Origin: Methanoregula sp. SKADARSKE-2
GTDB taxonomy: Archaea > Halobacteriota > Methanomicrobia > Methanomicrobiales > Methanospirillaceae
Assembly: GCA_030919125.1 (NCBI GenBank)
Contig: CP121470.1
Location: 1,596,391-1,660,390, forward strand
Reading direction: 5' to 3'
Length of the DNA stretch: 64,000 bases
In this document: one piece after another, positions 26,485 through 37,113 of the stretch
Layout: each line of letters begins with the position of its first letter
Position numbering within the stretch: position 1 is the stretch's first letter
Notes under the pieces: generated by a model
Seen by the model: the letters and a program-made list of their open reading frames with translations, nothing else
Told to the model about the DNA's origin: nothing
Databases searched by the model: none
Translations under genes and position numbers: made by a program

Positions 26485-29292
26485 ATGAAAGATATCCTCA
26501 TCAAAGGTGCTCGCCAGCACAATCTCAGGAATATCAGCGTCACCATCCCCCGGGACAAGCTCGTGGTCATCACGGGCGTATCCGGCTCCGGGAAATCCAC
26601 CCTCGCGTTCGATACGCTCTACGCCGAAGGGCAGCGCCGGTATGTCGAGTCCCTCTCCTCGTACGCCCGGCAGTTCCTCGGCATGATGCAGAAGCCGGAC
26701 GTGGACTCCATCGAAGGGCTCTCGCCGGCGATCTCCATCGAGCAGAAGACCACCTCCAAGAATCCCCGGTCCACGGTCGGGACCGTGACCGAGATCTACG
26801 ATTACCTCCGGCTCCTCTATGCCCGGATCGGGACCCCCTTCTGCCCCGAGCACAATATCCCCATCGCGGCCCGGACCCCGGACAAGATCGCCGGGCAGAT
26901 CGCCTCGGAACACCCGGGCCAGGTCACGATCCTCGCTCCCATCGTCCGGCAGAAGAAGGGGACGTACCAGCAGCTCCTCAAGGATCTCAACAAGGAAGGG
27001 TACCCCCGGGTCCGGGTCAACGGGAAGATCATCCGGACCGACGAAGAGATCCAGCTCGACCGGTACAAGATGCAGGACATCGAGATCGTCATCGACCGGC
27101 TCGGCTCCTCAGACCGGACCCGGCTTGCAGAGGCGGTGGAGAACTGCCTGAAGAAGTCCGAGGGGCTCGTGCTCGTTGCTGACGAAGTGGGGGGGGAGTT
27201 TACGTACTCCTCCCTCATGGCCTGCCCCGTCTGCGGCCTGGCCTTCGAGGAGCTCCAGCCGCGGATCTTCTCGTTCAACAGCCCGTTCGGTGCCTGCGAG
27301 GAGTGCCACGGGCTCGGGGTGAAGATGGAGTTCGACCCCGATCTCATCATCCCGGACAAGGAGCGGTGCATCGCGGATGGCGCCATCGCCCCGTACCGCA
27401 ACCCGATGGATGGGTTCCGGGGGCAGTACCTCGCCGTAGTGGCGAAGAATTACGGCTTCTCGCCCCTCACCCCGATCAAGGATCTCACTGACGAGCAGTA
27501 CACCGCTCTGATGTTCGGTTCCTCAAAGCGGATGAAGTTCCAGATGAGCATGAAGAACGGGGACGCAGAGTGGTCGCACACCGGGGAATGGGAAGGACTC
27601 CTCCCCCAGACCGCCCGGCTCTATGCCCAGACCCAGTCGGACTGGCGGAAACGCGAGCTCGAGGGCTACATGCGGGTATCGCCCTGTCCTGCCTGCAACG
27701 GGAAGCGGCTCAAGGAGAAGGTGCTCGGGGTCCGGATCGACGGGAAATCGATCATCGATGTCACGGACCTGTCGATCACGGAAAGTATCGCGTTCTTCAC
27801 AAAGATCAAACTGACCCCGAAGGAAGCGGAGATTGCCAACCTGATCACAAAAGAGATCAAGAGCCGGATCGACTTCCTGGAAAAAGTTGGGCTCGGGTAC
27901 CTCACCCTCTCCCGGAACGCCGGGACACTCTCGGGTGGGGAGTCCCAGCGGATCCGGCTCGCTACCCAGATCGGCTCGAATCTGATGGGCGTCCTCTATG
28001 TCCTCGACGAGCCCTCCATCGGCCTCCACCAGCGCGACAACCGGAAACTGATCGAGACCCTCCGGACGCTCCGCGATCTCGGGAACACGGTGCTTGTGGT
28101 CGAGCACGATGAGGATATGATCCGGTCTGCGGAGCACGTGATCGACATGGGTCCCGGCGCCGGTCTCCATGGAGGCTCCATCGTCGCGGAAGGCACCCCC
28201 AAGCAGATCGAGAAGAACAAAAAGTCGCTGACCGGCCAATACCTCTCCGGGGCAAAGCAGATCGAGGTGCCGAAACGGCGGCGTGCCCCGAAGAAGTACA
28301 TCACCGTCAAGGGATGCACGGAGAACAATCTCAAGAATATCACGGCGAAGTTCCCGATCGGGCTCCTCACGGTCGTGACCGGTGTCTCGGGCAGCGGGAA
28401 GTCGACGCTGGTGTACGAGACCCTGTACAAGGGCATGATGCAGATCATCAACAAGTCCCGGGAGCAGGCTGGGAAGCATGAGAAGATCGTCTTCGATGCC
28501 GAGATCGACAAGGTGATCGTCATCGACCAGTCCCCGATAGGGAAGACACCCCGGTCCAACCCCGCGACCTACACGAAGGTCTTCGATGAGATCAGGGCCG
28601 TCTTTGCCGAAACGAAGGAGGCCAAGATGCGGGGCTTTGCGCCGGGCCGGTTCTCCTTCAACATCCGGGGCGGCCGGTGTGAGGCGTGCGAGGGCGACGG
28701 CCTCATCAAGATCGAGATGAACTTCCTTCCCGACGTGTACATCGAGTGCGAGGAGTGCAAGGGCAAGCGGTACAACCGCGAGACCCTCGAAGTCCTGTAC
28801 AAGGGCAAGTCGATTGCAGACGTCCTCGATATGAGTGTTGAGGAGGCGATGAAGCACTTCGAGCACATCCCGTCCATCCGGTCGAAACTCGAGACCCTCT
28901 CCCGGGTCGGGCTTGATTACATCAAGCTCGGTCAGTCCTCGACAACGCTCTCCGGTGGGGAGGCGCAGCGGATCAAGCTCACCCGGGAGCTCGCAAAGCG
29001 TGCGACGGGAAAGACCCTCTACCTGCTCGACGAACCGACCACCGGGCTCCACTTCGACGACACGAAGAAACTGATCAAGGTGCTCGACGATCTCGTCGAG
29101 AAGGGCAACACCGTGATCGTGATCGAGCACAACCTCGACGTGATCAAGGCTGCAGACCACATCCTCGACATCGGGCCTGAGGGCGGGGACGCGGGAGGGA
29201 AAATCATCGCGACCGGGACTCCCGAGAAGGTTGCGGAGACAAAGGCGAGCTATACGGGCGAGTTCCTGAAACCGATGCTGGCGGGGCAGTAA
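26485..29292 (+). CDS. uvrA: Excinuclease ABC subunit A
   Basis: A full-length 935-residue UvrA, the damage-scanning ATPase of nucleotide excision repair. It has two ABC ATPase halves. Walker A is in [20 protein letters not shown] (about residue 30) and again in [20 protein letters not shown] (about 635). ABC signatures are [20 protein letters not shown] and [20 protein letters not shown]. The zinc modules show as CPVCGLAF with CEECHGLG, and CEACEGDG with [10 protein letters not shown]. The start is ATG 26485 ([17 protein letters not shown]); a TTTAATAC box about 30 bases upstream suggests a very short leader. uvrC follows 310 bp downstream and uvrB lies about 19 kb away. Bacterial-type Uvr genes in methanogens are commonly ascribed to transfer. 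Confidence 0.97.
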   Translation: MKDILIKGARQHNLRNISVTIPRDKLVVITGVSGSGKSTLAFDTLYAEGQRRYVESLSSYARQFLGMMQKPDVDSIEGLSPAISIEQKTTSKNPRSTVGTVTEIYDYLRLLYARIGTPFCPEHNIPIAARTPDKIAGQIASEHPGQVTILAPIVRQKKGTYQQLLKDLNKEGYPRVRVNGKIIRTDEEIQLDRYKMQDIEIVIDRLGSSDRTRLAEAVENCLKKSEGLVLVADEVGGEFTYSSLMACPVCGLAFEELQPRIFSFNSPFGACEECHGLGVKMEFDPDLIIPDKERCIADGAIAPYRNPMDGFRGQYLAVVAKNYGFSPLTPIKDLTDEQYTALMFGSSKRMKFQMSMKNGDAEWSHTGEWEGLLPQTARLYAQTQSDWRKRELEGYMRVSPCPACNGKRLKEKVLGVRIDGKSIIDVTDLSITESIAFFTKIKLTPKEAEIANLITKEIKSRIDFLEKVGLGYLTLSRNAGTLSGGESQRIRLATQIGSNLMGVLYVLDEPSIGLHQRDNRKLIETLRTLRDLGNTVLVVEHDEDMIRSAEHVIDMGPGAGLHGGSIVAEGTPKQIEKNKKSLTGQYLSGAKQIEVPKRRRAPKKYITVKGCTENNLKNITAKFPIGLLTVVTGVSGSGKSTLVYETLYKGMMQIINKSREQAGKHEKIVFDAEIDKVIVIDQSPIGKTPRSNPATYTKVFDEIRAVFAETKEAKMRGFAPGRFSFNIRGGRCEACEGDGLIKIEMNFLPDVYIECEECKGKRYNRETLEVLYKGKSIADVLDMSVEEAMKHFEHIPSIRSKLETLSRVGLDYIKLGQSSTTLSGGEAQRIKLTRELAKRATGKTLYLLDEPTTGLHFDDTKKLIKVLDDLVEKGNTVIVIEHNLDVIKAADHILDIGPEGGDAGGKIIATGTPEKVAETKASYTGEFLKPMLAGQ

Positions 29293-29601
29293 TTATTATC
29301 CCGTATTCTTTTTCTCCGGGGCACCTCACCAGGCACTGTCACCCCGATCCGTCCCCTTTACGATCGCCTTCTGACACGTGGGTGCAGGAGGTGCGAGAGG
29401 ATCTCTTCGGCCGAGCACCGCTGTACGATCCCTTTCTCACGTGTCGGGAACCGGCCCTGCTTGTGTTCATCGGGTACCAAGGGTTTTTCCCGGTGTTGAA
29501 TTTTTTCCGTAATCGGACGTTGCATCTGCTCACCGTATCGAACAAGAGGTCTGCCCCATCCTCATCGCTTATGAACTAACGATACCGACTAAGAAGAACG
29601 A
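29293..29601. other. Spacer between uvrA and uvrC
   Basis: No gene was recognised. T-runs near 29305-29312 may terminate uvrA, so uvrC probably has its own promoter in the last 60 bases, where only weak TATA-like sequence (CTTATGAACTA) is visible. Confidence 0.4.
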
Positions 29602-31185
29602 ATGATCGACCTCGCCGCGATCCCCCACGCCCCCGGCTGCTACCTCTATTCCGACAGCAGTGGGGAGATCATCTATATCGGAAAGGCAAAGGACCTCCGG
29701 AAGCGGGTGACGAGCTACTTCCAGAAGAAGGACCACGACGCGAAGACCCGGATGCTCGTAGCAAACATCGACTCCGTCTCCGTGATGGTGACCAACACCG
29801 AGACCGAGGCCCTCCTCCTTGAAAATAACCTCATCAAGAAGAACCAGCCGAAGTACAATATCGACCTCAAGGACGCGAAGCGGTTCGCGTATATCGAGCT
29901 GACAAAGGAGCCTTTCCCGAGGATCGGGATCGCCCGTCGGACGAGTAAGGGGGAGGCTGCGTACTTCGGCCCCTTCGTCTCCGCGGCAGAACGCGACGAG
30001 ATCCTCCGGGTGGTCAGGAGGATCTTCGCGATCCGTCCCTGCCGGAAACTCCCGAAGCGGGCCTGCCTCCGGTACCATATGGCGTCGTGCAGCGGCCCCT
30101 GTATAGGGGCTGTCACCGAGGAGGATTATCATACCCAGATCGAACGGGCGACCGCCCTCCTCAAGGGAAGAGGAACCGAGATACTCGCCTCTCTTAAGGA
30201 GGAGATGAAGGAGCGGTCGGCCCGGCAGGAGTTTGAGAAGGCCCTCTCGCTCCGCAACCAGATCTCCGCCATCGAACGGTTGACCCAGTGCCAGCATGTA
30301 GAGCGGCCGAAAGAAACCGATGAGGACGTGATCACCTACACCGTCTCGGACGAGACAATGTACCTGATGGTCTTCTCGGTGGAGAGAGGGAGGCTCTCGG
30401 ACAAGCAGGACTACTCGTTTGCAGCCGGCGGGGATGCATTTGAGGAGTTCCTCGTCCAGTACTATGCCGACCGGGTCCCCCCCTCGGAGCTGATCCTCCC
30501 GCACGAAGTGGATGAAGCCCTCGCCGGCTATTTGACCGAGAGGAAGGGACGGGTCGTCCAGGTCACGGTCCCCAAGATCGGTGAGAAGAAGAAGCTGCTG
30601 GAGATGGTCGAGATGAACATCGAGCATTCGTTCCTCAAGGACGATCTCAAGGTCAAAGATCTCCAGGCAAATCTCGATCTGCCCGACAGGCCGGCTGTCA
30701 TCGAATGCTTCGATATCTCGCACCTCTCCGGGACCTCGATGGTCGGGTCGATGGTGCAGTTCCGCAACGGCATACCGGACAAGAAAAATTACCGCAGGTT
30801 CAAGATCCGGACGGTCGAGGGGATCGACGACTATGCCTCGATAGGGGAGGTTGTAAGGAGACGTTACCAGCGGTTGATCGATGAAGGATCGGAGATGATG
30901 CCCGACCTGATCGTGATCGATGGCGGGAGGGGGCAGCTCTCGTCCGCGGTGGAAGTCCTGAAGGAGCTGGATTGCCCGGTCCCGGCCATCGCCCTTGCCA
31001 AGCGCGAGGAGGAGGTCTTCCTTTCGGGAGAAGTCCTCCCGCTCCACCTCGACCCGAAGGGTATGGCCCTCCGGTACCTGCAGGAGATCCGGAACGAGGC
31101 GCACCGGTTCGCCATTGCGTACCACAAGCTGCTCCGGAGCAAGCGGCTTGCATCTGATATGACCCGAAAGAAAGATGCTCTCTGA
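29602..31185 (+). CDS. uvrC: Excinuclease ABC subunit C, without C-terminal HhH domain
   Basis: A 527-residue UvrC. The N-terminal GIY-YIG nuclease is seen in PGCYLYSDSSGEIIYIGKAK (about residues 10-30), which makes the 3' cut. The UVR motif for UvrB binding is EEMKERSARQEFEKALSLRN. The RNase-H-like C-terminal nuclease for the 5' cut has VIECFDISHLSGTSMVGSMV and PDLIVIDGGRGQLSSAVEVL. The protein stops soon after RNEAHRFAIAYHKLLRSKR. Bacterial UvrC (about 600 residues) continues from here into a helix-hairpin-helix DNA-binding pair, and no such sequence follows in any frame that I could see. It starts at ATG 29602. It works with UvrA and UvrB. Confidence 0.93.
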   Translation: MIDLAAIPHAPGCYLYSDSSGEIIYIGKAKDLRKRVTSYFQKKDHDAKTRMLVANIDSVSVMVTNTETEALLLENNLIKKNQPKYNIDLKDAKRFAYIELTKEPFPRIGIARRTSKGEAAYFGPFVSAAERDEILRVVRRIFAIRPCRKLPKRACLRYHMASCSGPCIGAVTEEDYHTQIERATALLKGRGTEILASLKEEMKERSARQEFEKALSLRNQISAIERLTQCQHVERPKETDEDVITYTVSDETMYLMVFSVERGRLSDKQDYSFAAGGDAFEEFLVQYYADRVPPSELILPHEVDEALAGYLTERKGRVVQVTVPKIGEKKKLLEMVEMNIEHSFLKDDLKVKDLQANLDLPDRPAVIECFDISHLSGTSMVGSMVQFRNGIPDKKNYRRFKIRTVEGIDDYASIGEVVRRRYQRLIDEGSEMMPDLIVIDGGRGQLSSAVEVLKELDCPVPAIALAKREEEVFLSGEVLPLHLDPKGMALRYLQEIRNEAHRFAIAYHKLLRSKRLASDMTRKKDAL

Positions 31186-31540
31186 GCTATCACATGATCT
31201 TGGTCCCCTTACGGTGGTACGAGCACGGAGAGCCCGGCAGTGCAGGAATTTCTCATGTTACCTTCCTCTGTTTTGTTGTTGAAGTGTAGTCAGGCCCTCA
31301 CCGGCCGGGATTTGCGGCAGTACTTACGTACACCGAATCATCCCGAAGTATACAAAAATTCCGTTAAAGGCGCTGACCGGCTGCAGGAAGGAAATTTCCC
31401 GACATGATCGCGCTCTCTCCGGAATCATCGATGGGGTATGCTCTTTTTTCCTGGATGGCGACCCGGTTCCCTAGCCGCGGAAGTTTTCCATTGGTATCCC
31501 TGACGATAAACGGGCCGGACCAGGCGCTGCAAAAAAAATA
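31186..31540. other. Intergenic region between convergent uvrC and a lipoprotein gene
   Basis: No gene was recognised. The A-run at 31530-31537 reads as a T-run behind the minus-strand lipoprotein gene only if transcription starts upstream, so it is not assigned. Confidence 0.4.
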
Positions 31541-31984
31541 TCAGATGGTGGTCTGGAGGAAAATCTTCTGCGATCCGTCACTATAGAACCCGGAGACCGA
31601 GACCTGGGTGCTTCCCGAGAACGTTCCATCGAATGTTATCAGTGACCCGGGGCTCACCGAAGTTGTCCCGAGACTGTCGCCCATGTGTTTCGTGTCGCTC
31701 CTTCCCTTCGAATTCGTCACGGTCGCTTGGACTGCATGTATACTGTTCATATCCGGTCCACCCAAAAAGGTGACGACGATGTGTGAATCGTCGGGTTTTG
31801 TCACCGAGACCAAGGAGGGCGCTGCGGTCGGATAAGGAGGAAGTGTTGTGGTGATCGGCTCCGTTGTCGGGACCGGCATGACCTGCGCTGGCTGCGTGCA
31901 CCCGGCAAAGACTGCTGCAAAGAGAAGAAAAACTCCGAGGCATACTATGGGGGGTACCGTCTTGATTACAGGACTGAGTCGCAT
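31541..31984 (-). CDS. Exported lipoprotein, unknown function
   Basis: About 147 residues from ATG 31984. A signal peptide (MRLSPVIKTVPPIVCLGVFL) is followed by a lipobox ending VFAGC, so the mature protein would be lipid-anchored outside the cell. A Thr/Pro-rich linker (PTTEPITTTLPPYPTAAP) leads to a beta-sandwich-like domain: VSVTKPDDSHIVVTFLGGP, AVQATVTNSKGRS and TFDGTFSGSTQVSVSGFYSD. This layout is common in Methanomicrobiales surface proteins. In-frame ATGs further upstream (to 32176) would put the signal peptide inside the protein and were rejected. Confidence 0.7.
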   Translation of the reverse strand: MRLSPVIKTVPPIVCLGVFLLFAAVFAGCTQPAQVMPVPTTEPITTTLPPYPTAAPSLVSVTKPDDSHIVVTFLGGPDMNSIHAVQATVTNSKGRSDTKHMGDSLGTTSVSPGSLITFDGTFSGSTQVSVSGFYSDGSQKIFLQTTI

Positions 31985-32724
31985 GATCTTTCGTTGTACC
32001 GTTCTTGTTGTAGTATTTTTGCCTCCCTTCCGGAAGTCCGGGCAGGAATAGCCCGTATACCAGAGATCCTTATTGCCCCTCTCCGGATGCTGGCAGGTTC
32101 TCCCCGTTTTTTCTGGACCCACCCAACCCGGCTCCCTCATTCTCTCTCTGCTATCGGAAAATTTATGTACGTGCACCCTGAATAAGGGGTCATGGCTTGC
32201 ACCGCTCTTCTCATGGTCCTCTCAACGACAACCCTCCGGCCCCGCACACGTGGCTCCCCTCCCCGGACTCCGGTGCTTGCGACCCCGGTAACAACCCTGC
32301 CCTCCCGTCTGACTTCGAGTTGTTCGTCACTTCCTCTCCTGACACCCGTGAACGGTTCGGGAGCGAGCTGTACCCCCGAGTGCGTTCCTGTGGGGGCTGC
32401 CACCCGGCCGGTTGCATCAAGATGGTGTACAACCTCGTATGCACCCGGATCTCTGATCCGGCCCGATCGGTTGCGGGAGAGGGGCGGGTGTACAGACGGG
32501 GATTGTGCGGTCAGGAATTCGACAGGACTGCCATTCCCGAGAAAAAATCTGGACCCGGGGGAATAAAACCGGAGATGATAGCTGCTCCGGGCACCCCTGT
32601 CCCGGGCGGGGCATCGGATATTTCTGTTGTTTATCGTATCAGAGCGATCGAATGTAAAGCACCAGCAGGAAGAGATGGCGGAAGCGATACCCCGTTTCCT
32701 GCTGAGACGAGGAGACTGTGGATA
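31985..32724. other. Intergenic region between divergent lipoprotein genes
   Basis: Open frames here have compositions unlike real proteins and no recognisable motif. The sequence GGAG followed by GGATAATG at 32711-32727 is the ribosome site of the next gene. Nothing else is supported. Confidence 0.45.
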
Positions 32725-33096
32725 ATGAAAAAGATCCTTCCTGTTCTGGCCATGCTCGATACAATCATTGCGGTCGCGGGATGCACCGGGACAACTACCG
32801 GTGCCCAGGAGAGTTCAAACGGAGGCCTCCGGGCTCATTATGAATATCTGGAGAGCTGGGGCCTTACCCAGGGGTGTTATGGGAAAGTTACCGGTTATAT
32901 CTACAATGCCGGAAGCCAGCCGGAGGACAAGGCCCAGCTGGACTTCAACCTGATCGATGCATCCAGCGGAACCATCCGGGATTCGCGGTCTCTCAGTATC
33001 GGAAGACTCAATGCAGGCCAGTCCCGGACCTATGCGATAACTCTCGATGGCGACTGTTCCCGGAATTACCGTGTCGAACCCGTCTGGGGAAGATAG
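32725..33096 (+). CDS. Small lipoprotein with FxLYD-like domain
   Basis: A 123-residue protein from ATG 32725 (MKKILPVLAMLDTIIAVAGC) with GGAG 10-11 bases upstream. The lipobox Cys is in VAGC. The mature part is a small beta domain: GCYGKVTGYIYNAGSQPED, AQLDFNLIDASSGTIRDSRS, then LNAGQSRTYAITLDGDC. This matches the pattern of FxLYD-type extracellular domains (a strand with 'G-x-V-x-N', then a hydrophobic strand and 'L-x-x-G-x-x-x-x-F'). It likely sits on the cell surface. A longer open frame upstream from 32197 lacks coding character and was not used. Confidence 0.65.
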   Translation: MKKILPVLAMLDTIIAVAGCTGTTTGAQESSNGGLRAHYEYLESWGLTQGCYGKVTGYIYNAGSQPEDKAQLDFNLIDASSGTIRDSRSLSIGRLNAGQSRTYAITLDGDCSRNYRVEPVWGR

Positions 33097-33381
33097 GTTT
33101 GGCCGGATTCCCAACCCTTTTCACCCGCACGTCCGGCAGCCTTCGGGAATACTTCACAGGATTTTCTGAATATACTACCTTCCCGTGGCAGAGCAGATCC
33201 CGGTCCCGTTTCCCGGGATTCCCTCTGCAAAAGCCCGTGGGCGGTACCGAAGGAAGGTTCCCGGTTCGCACATCGCTATCAGGAACTTTTCGATTGTATA
33301 TAACCCGTCCACCGGTCGGTGTTGTTCCTCCCTTCCACGAGATTTTTTAGCAATAACCTCCTTTGAGAGTACAGGTTACTT

Positions 33382-34674
33382 ATGGCAATTGACTGGTACA
33401 ACGAATTCGTGGACCTGAACTACGAGCCCGCGAAGGACGAACTGATCTGCCTCTACTCCTTCGAGCCGGTGGCTGGCATCAGCCAGGAGGAGGCGGTCGG
33501 AAGGATCGCATCCGAGAGCTCCACCGGGACCTGGACAACTCTTTTTACCCTGCCCCTCCGGATGAAAGCCCTCCAGGCAACCGCGTTCTCGATCGAGGGT
33601 AATTATGTCAAAGTCGCATATCCGCTTGCACTCTGGGAGGAAGGCAACGCGGTCCAGCTGCTCAGCGGGATCGCGGGGAACATCTTCGGCATGAAGGCAT
33701 TGAAGAATCTCCGGCTCGTCGATGTCGCCCTCCCTTCTGCCTACCTGAAGCACTTCAGGGGCCCCCACTTTGGCATGGACGGGATCCGGAAGATGATGGG
33801 CGTCTACGGCCGGCCCCTCACGGGTGCGGTGCCCAAGCCCAAGATCGGGTTCTCGGCAAAGGAGCATGCGGAGATCGGGTACGAGACCTGGATGGGAGGT
33901 TTCGACTTCATCAAGGATGACGAGAACCTGACCTCGACCTCCTTCAACCGGTTCGAGGACCGGGTGCAGTTCATGACAAAACTCCGAAACAAGGCGGAGA
34001 AGGAGACCGGGGAGAAGAAGTCGGCCTTCCTCAATATCACCGCGGACGTTGAGACGATGAAGAAGCGTGCGGACCTGCTCGCTGAAAACGGCTGGAACTA
34101 CTGCATGATCGATGTCGTTGTCGCCGGGACTGCAAGCGTCATGACCATGCGGGACTACTGCTCGAACCTCGGCCTCGCCATTCACGCCCACCGGGCCATG
34201 CACGCCTCCTTCGACCGAAACCCTAAGCACGGGATGACGATGCAGTTCCTCGCAAAACTTATGCGGCTCATCGGGGTATCCCAGATCCATACCGGTACCG
34301 CGATCGGGAAGCTCGTCGGGACAAAGAAGGAGGCGATGGTCCTTGCCGATACTCTGCGGGAGAAGTGGGTTGAACCCGTCAGGGGCATGACCCTTGCCCA
34401 GGATTGGGGGAAGATCAAAAATGCGTTCCCGGTCTCGTCGGGGGGTCTCCACCCGGGCCTCGTCCCGCCGGTCCTCGACCTCTACGGCGCCGATCTTGTC
34501 CTGCTCGTGAGCGGGGGGATCCATGGCCACCCGAGAGGGACCCGGGCCGGGGCGGAGGCGACCATGCAGGCGATCGAGGCATGGTGCGAGGGCGTCACCC
34601 TTGCCGAGAAGGCAAAGAAGGCAAAAGAGCTTGCAGGGGCCCTCGACAAGTGGGGCTCCTATAAGCCGAAGTGA
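33382..34674 (+). CDS. rbcL: Ribulose-bisphosphate carboxylase, form III
   Basis: A 430-residue archaeal RuBisCO. Active-site elements are present: the N-terminal Glu/Asn region (TGTWTTLFTL), the catalytic Lys in LTGAVPKPKIGFS, the carbamylated Lys and metal ligands in GGFDFIKDDENLTS, His in LAIHAHRAMHASF, the loop-6 Lys in IHTGTAIGKLVGT, and the phosphate-binding SSGGLHPG and GGIHGHPRG. It fixes CO2 on ribulose bisphosphate, which in archaea comes from AMP/nucleotide breakdown or PRPP. No phosphoribulokinase or AMP phosphorylase is in the window. TATATAA near 33297 gives a leader of about 50-60 bases; CCTCC precedes in the leader but no clear SD is seen. Confidence 0.95.
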   Translation: MAIDWYNEFVDLNYEPAKDELICLYSFEPVAGISQEEAVGRIASESSTGTWTTLFTLPLRMKALQATAFSIEGNYVKVAYPLALWEEGNAVQLLSGIAGNIFGMKALKNLRLVDVALPSAYLKHFRGPHFGMDGIRKMMGVYGRPLTGAVPKPKIGFSAKEHAEIGYETWMGGFDFIKDDENLTSTSFNRFEDRVQFMTKLRNKAEKETGEKKSAFLNITADVETMKKRADLLAENGWNYCMIDVVVAGTASVMTMRDYCSNLGLAIHAHRAMHASFDRNPKHGMTMQFLAKLMRLIGVSQIHTGTAIGKLVGTKKEAMVLADTLREKWVEPVRGMTLAQDWGKIKNAFPVSSGGLHPGLVPPVLDLYGADLVLLVSGGIHGHPRGTRAGAEATMQAIEAWCEGVTLAEKAKKAKELAGALDKWGSYKPK

Positions 34675-34721
34675 GGTCCGGTCACGGGTATCCGGTCTCC
34701 GGGAACGATGAACAATGTTAT

Positions 34722-34913
34722 CAGGTAACCCCCGGTCGATCAGTCACAACGGAATCGCAAGCTCCCATAATTACCCATTCCCGAAATGCGAGGAGCGATC
34801 CAATCTCCACTGATACCCGTTCTGTCCGGTTGCTTCTCCCGATCCGAAATTGTCGCAACCAAAAATGACTTGTGTACATCGATCCCACAAACGTTCCCTC
34901 TCTCAATGGCCAT
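34722..34913 (-). pseudogene. IS110-family transposase N-terminal fragment
   Basis: Starting near 34913, the minus strand reads MAIERGNVCGIDVHKSFLVA, then TISDREK; after a frame change it reads RVSVEIGSLLAFREWVIMGA and ACDSVVTDRPG. IS110 transposases begin in just this way: C-G-I-D-V-H-K with the first catalytic Asp, then F...L...W...G-C...V-A-x-E-S-T-G. Only about 64 of roughly 400 residues remain and the frame is broken, so it is a dead stub. It is the third transposase family seen as a remnant in the window. Confidence 0.65.
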
Positions 34914-35420
34914 GAGATTCCGGGGGCAGCTGATCTCTGCACAGGGCAATTTCCTGTCCGCGTTCAACGACGCAGTCTGATTGTGCGAGCATGACTCGTC
35001 TCTTCTCTGTATCAGCCGTGGCTTCCTGCCCCCGGCTGTTTCGGCGAACGGGAATCTTGACCGGGGTATTTTGTACTGATCTCCTTGTGCCGGATAAAAA
35101 TGATCAACACTTTACTCTCTCGCTTTCGGTATCTGCGCCGGAATTTTGTTTTGCGGGACAGCAAACGGAGGTTCGGCGTGCAGGAACCCTTTCCGGTTCG
35201 CCCTCTCATCCCGATTTCAGATCCCCGGAATTCGACGTGGATCGGGGGTGCCATCCGGCACGTCCGGCTGAAGGACAAGGCTGTGACGCGATCGCAAAGC
35301 TACAAATATCTCCCTGCATGATTACCCACAGTGAAAGCGGGTTCCGTACGGGCGATCCGGACCGGATCGGCCTAGACTCCCGCAATTCCCGGGAATACTC
35401 TGATGGATCCACCGGTACGG
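34914..35420. other. Intergenic stretch before the PolX pseudogene
   Basis: No gene was recognised. Open frames such as that from 34991 look non-coding. It may contain the rest of the decayed IS110 element, but no further homology is visible. Confidence 0.4.
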
Positions 35421-37113
35421 ATGAACAACCGGCAGGTCGCTGCCATACTGTACGAAGTGGCCGATCTTCTCGAATAAAAAGGCGTGAAGTTCAAACCTGT
35501 TGCATATCGGAGGGCAGCCCATGGTATCGAGAACCTTCCCGAGGAACTCGGCGGAATCGACGAAGAGGGGAAACTCGAAGAGATCCCGGGCGTGGGAACT
35601 CACCTCTCGGCAAATATCCACGAGATCCTCAGCACTGGCCGGCTCGCGTACCTCGACCGTCTTGAGGCCGAGATCCCCGAAGGGGTCCGTAAGCTCGCTG
35701 ATCTCGAGGGTATCGGGCCGAAAAAAGCCCTGCTCCTGAGCCGGCTCCTCGTGATCACCAGCCTCGACCAGCTCGAAGAGGCGGCAAGGGCAGGAAAGAT
35801 CCGAAACCTTCCGGGCTTTGGCGAGAAGAGCGAGCGGAATATCCACCTCTCCCTCCGGCAGAAGACCCGGGGGTTGCGGCGACACCTCCTGGGGGAGATC
35901 CTTCCCGAAGCCGAATCAATCCTCGATCTGCTCGCCGGGCTTACGGTCACCCGGAAGATAAGCCTCGCAGGATCGATCCGGCGGCGCAAGGAGAAGATCG
36001 GGGACGTGGACATCCTTGCAACCTCTCCGGAACCGGAGAAGATCATCTCGGTCTTCGTCTCGCTTCACGAAGTCGATCAGATCATCGGATGGGGTCCGAC
36101 AAAGAGCACGGTTCTTCTCAAATCAGGGATCCAGGTTGACCTGCGGGTGGTAAAGGAGGACGAGTACTGGACTACCCTGATATATTTTACCGGGTCCAAG
36201 GACCACAACATCGCTCTCCGGCGCCGGGCGCTCGAACGCAACTGGCGTCTCAACGAGTACGGCCTGGTGGATCTCGCGACCGCAAAAAAATTTCCGGTCG
36301 GGAGTGAACGGGATCTCTAGGCCCGCTTCGGCCTCCCGTATATCGAGCCCGAGCTCCGGGAGTGCACCGGAGAGATCGAGGCGGGCACCCTGCCGGCACT
36401 CGTCCCGTACGATGCGATAAAGGGGGATCTCCATCTGCACACCCGGTGGAGCGACGGGCTGGACACGATCGGGGAGATGGCAGCGGCTGCCCGTTCGCTC
36501 GGGTACGAGTACATCGCGATCTGCGATAATTCGCGGAGTCGGGAGATCCCCTGCGGGATGACCGAAGAGAGTCTCCGGGACCAGTGGCGGGAGATCGAGC
36601 AGGTGAACCGGGACGGTCCTGGGGTTGCGGTGCTTCGCGGGATCGAGTGCGGCATCGATGCGGAGGGGATGCTGGATCTGCCCGATGCGGTGCTCAAGGA
36701 CCTCGATCTCGTTATGGCAAGCGTACACTCAGGGCTTGAGATGCCGGAGGGGCAGATGACGAAGCGGATCATCGCGGCGATGCACAACGAGCATCTGGAT
36801 CTCATCGGTCATCCGACCGGCCGGATCCTCCAGCAGCGCGATCCGGCCCGGATCGATCTCACAGCCGTCTTTCGCGAGGCCGCAGCACTGGGTGTCTGCA
36901 TGGAGATCAATGCCCTTCCGAGCCGGCTGGATCTCTCCGATACGAACTGCCGGATGGCAAAAGAGCACGGGGTCCGGTGTGCCTGCCCGTTCCCGGGAGA
37001 ACCTCAGGAACATGGCGTTCGGTCTTGCGACCGCCCGGCGCGGCTGGCTCGGAGCAAAGGATCTGATCAACACCCTCCCGCTCACCGAGCTCAGACGGAT
37101 ACTCGAACCCTGA
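35421..37113 (+). pseudogene. polX: Family X DNA polymerase with PHP domain, inactivated
   Basis: From ATG 35421 (MNNRQVAAILYEVADLLE) a TAA follows at once; the frame then continues with KFKPVAYRRAAHGIENLPEE, HhH motifs (LEGIGPKKALLLSRLL, NLPGFGEKSERNI) and the catalytic Asp pair in IRRRKEKIGDVDILATS, to a TAG at 36318 after GSERDL. In the same frame the PHP domain follows: DLHLHTRWSDGLDTIGEMAA, YIAICDNSRS and VMASVHSGLE. The end shifts frame near 37000 to finish as NLRNMAFGLATARRGWLGAK and LRRILEP. Two nonsense codons plus a frameshift mean the gap-filling/base-excision-repair polymerase is lost. Comparison suggests a Tyr codon became TAG. Confidence 0.85.

Noticed and set aside
27523..29160. 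545-codon open frame on the minus strand inside uvrA
   Set aside because: Antisense shadow in GC-rich codons; its composition (Leu/Asp/Val/His) is typical of such mirrors and no motif is seen.
29569..31125. 518-codon open frame on the minus strand over uvrC
   Set aside because: Antisense shadow; uvrC on the plus strand has both nuclease domains and the UVR motif.
32197..33096. 299-codon frame as one gene
   Set aside because: The first 176 codons have no coding character and would bury a lipoprotein signal peptide; the start at 32725 with GGAG upstream is better.
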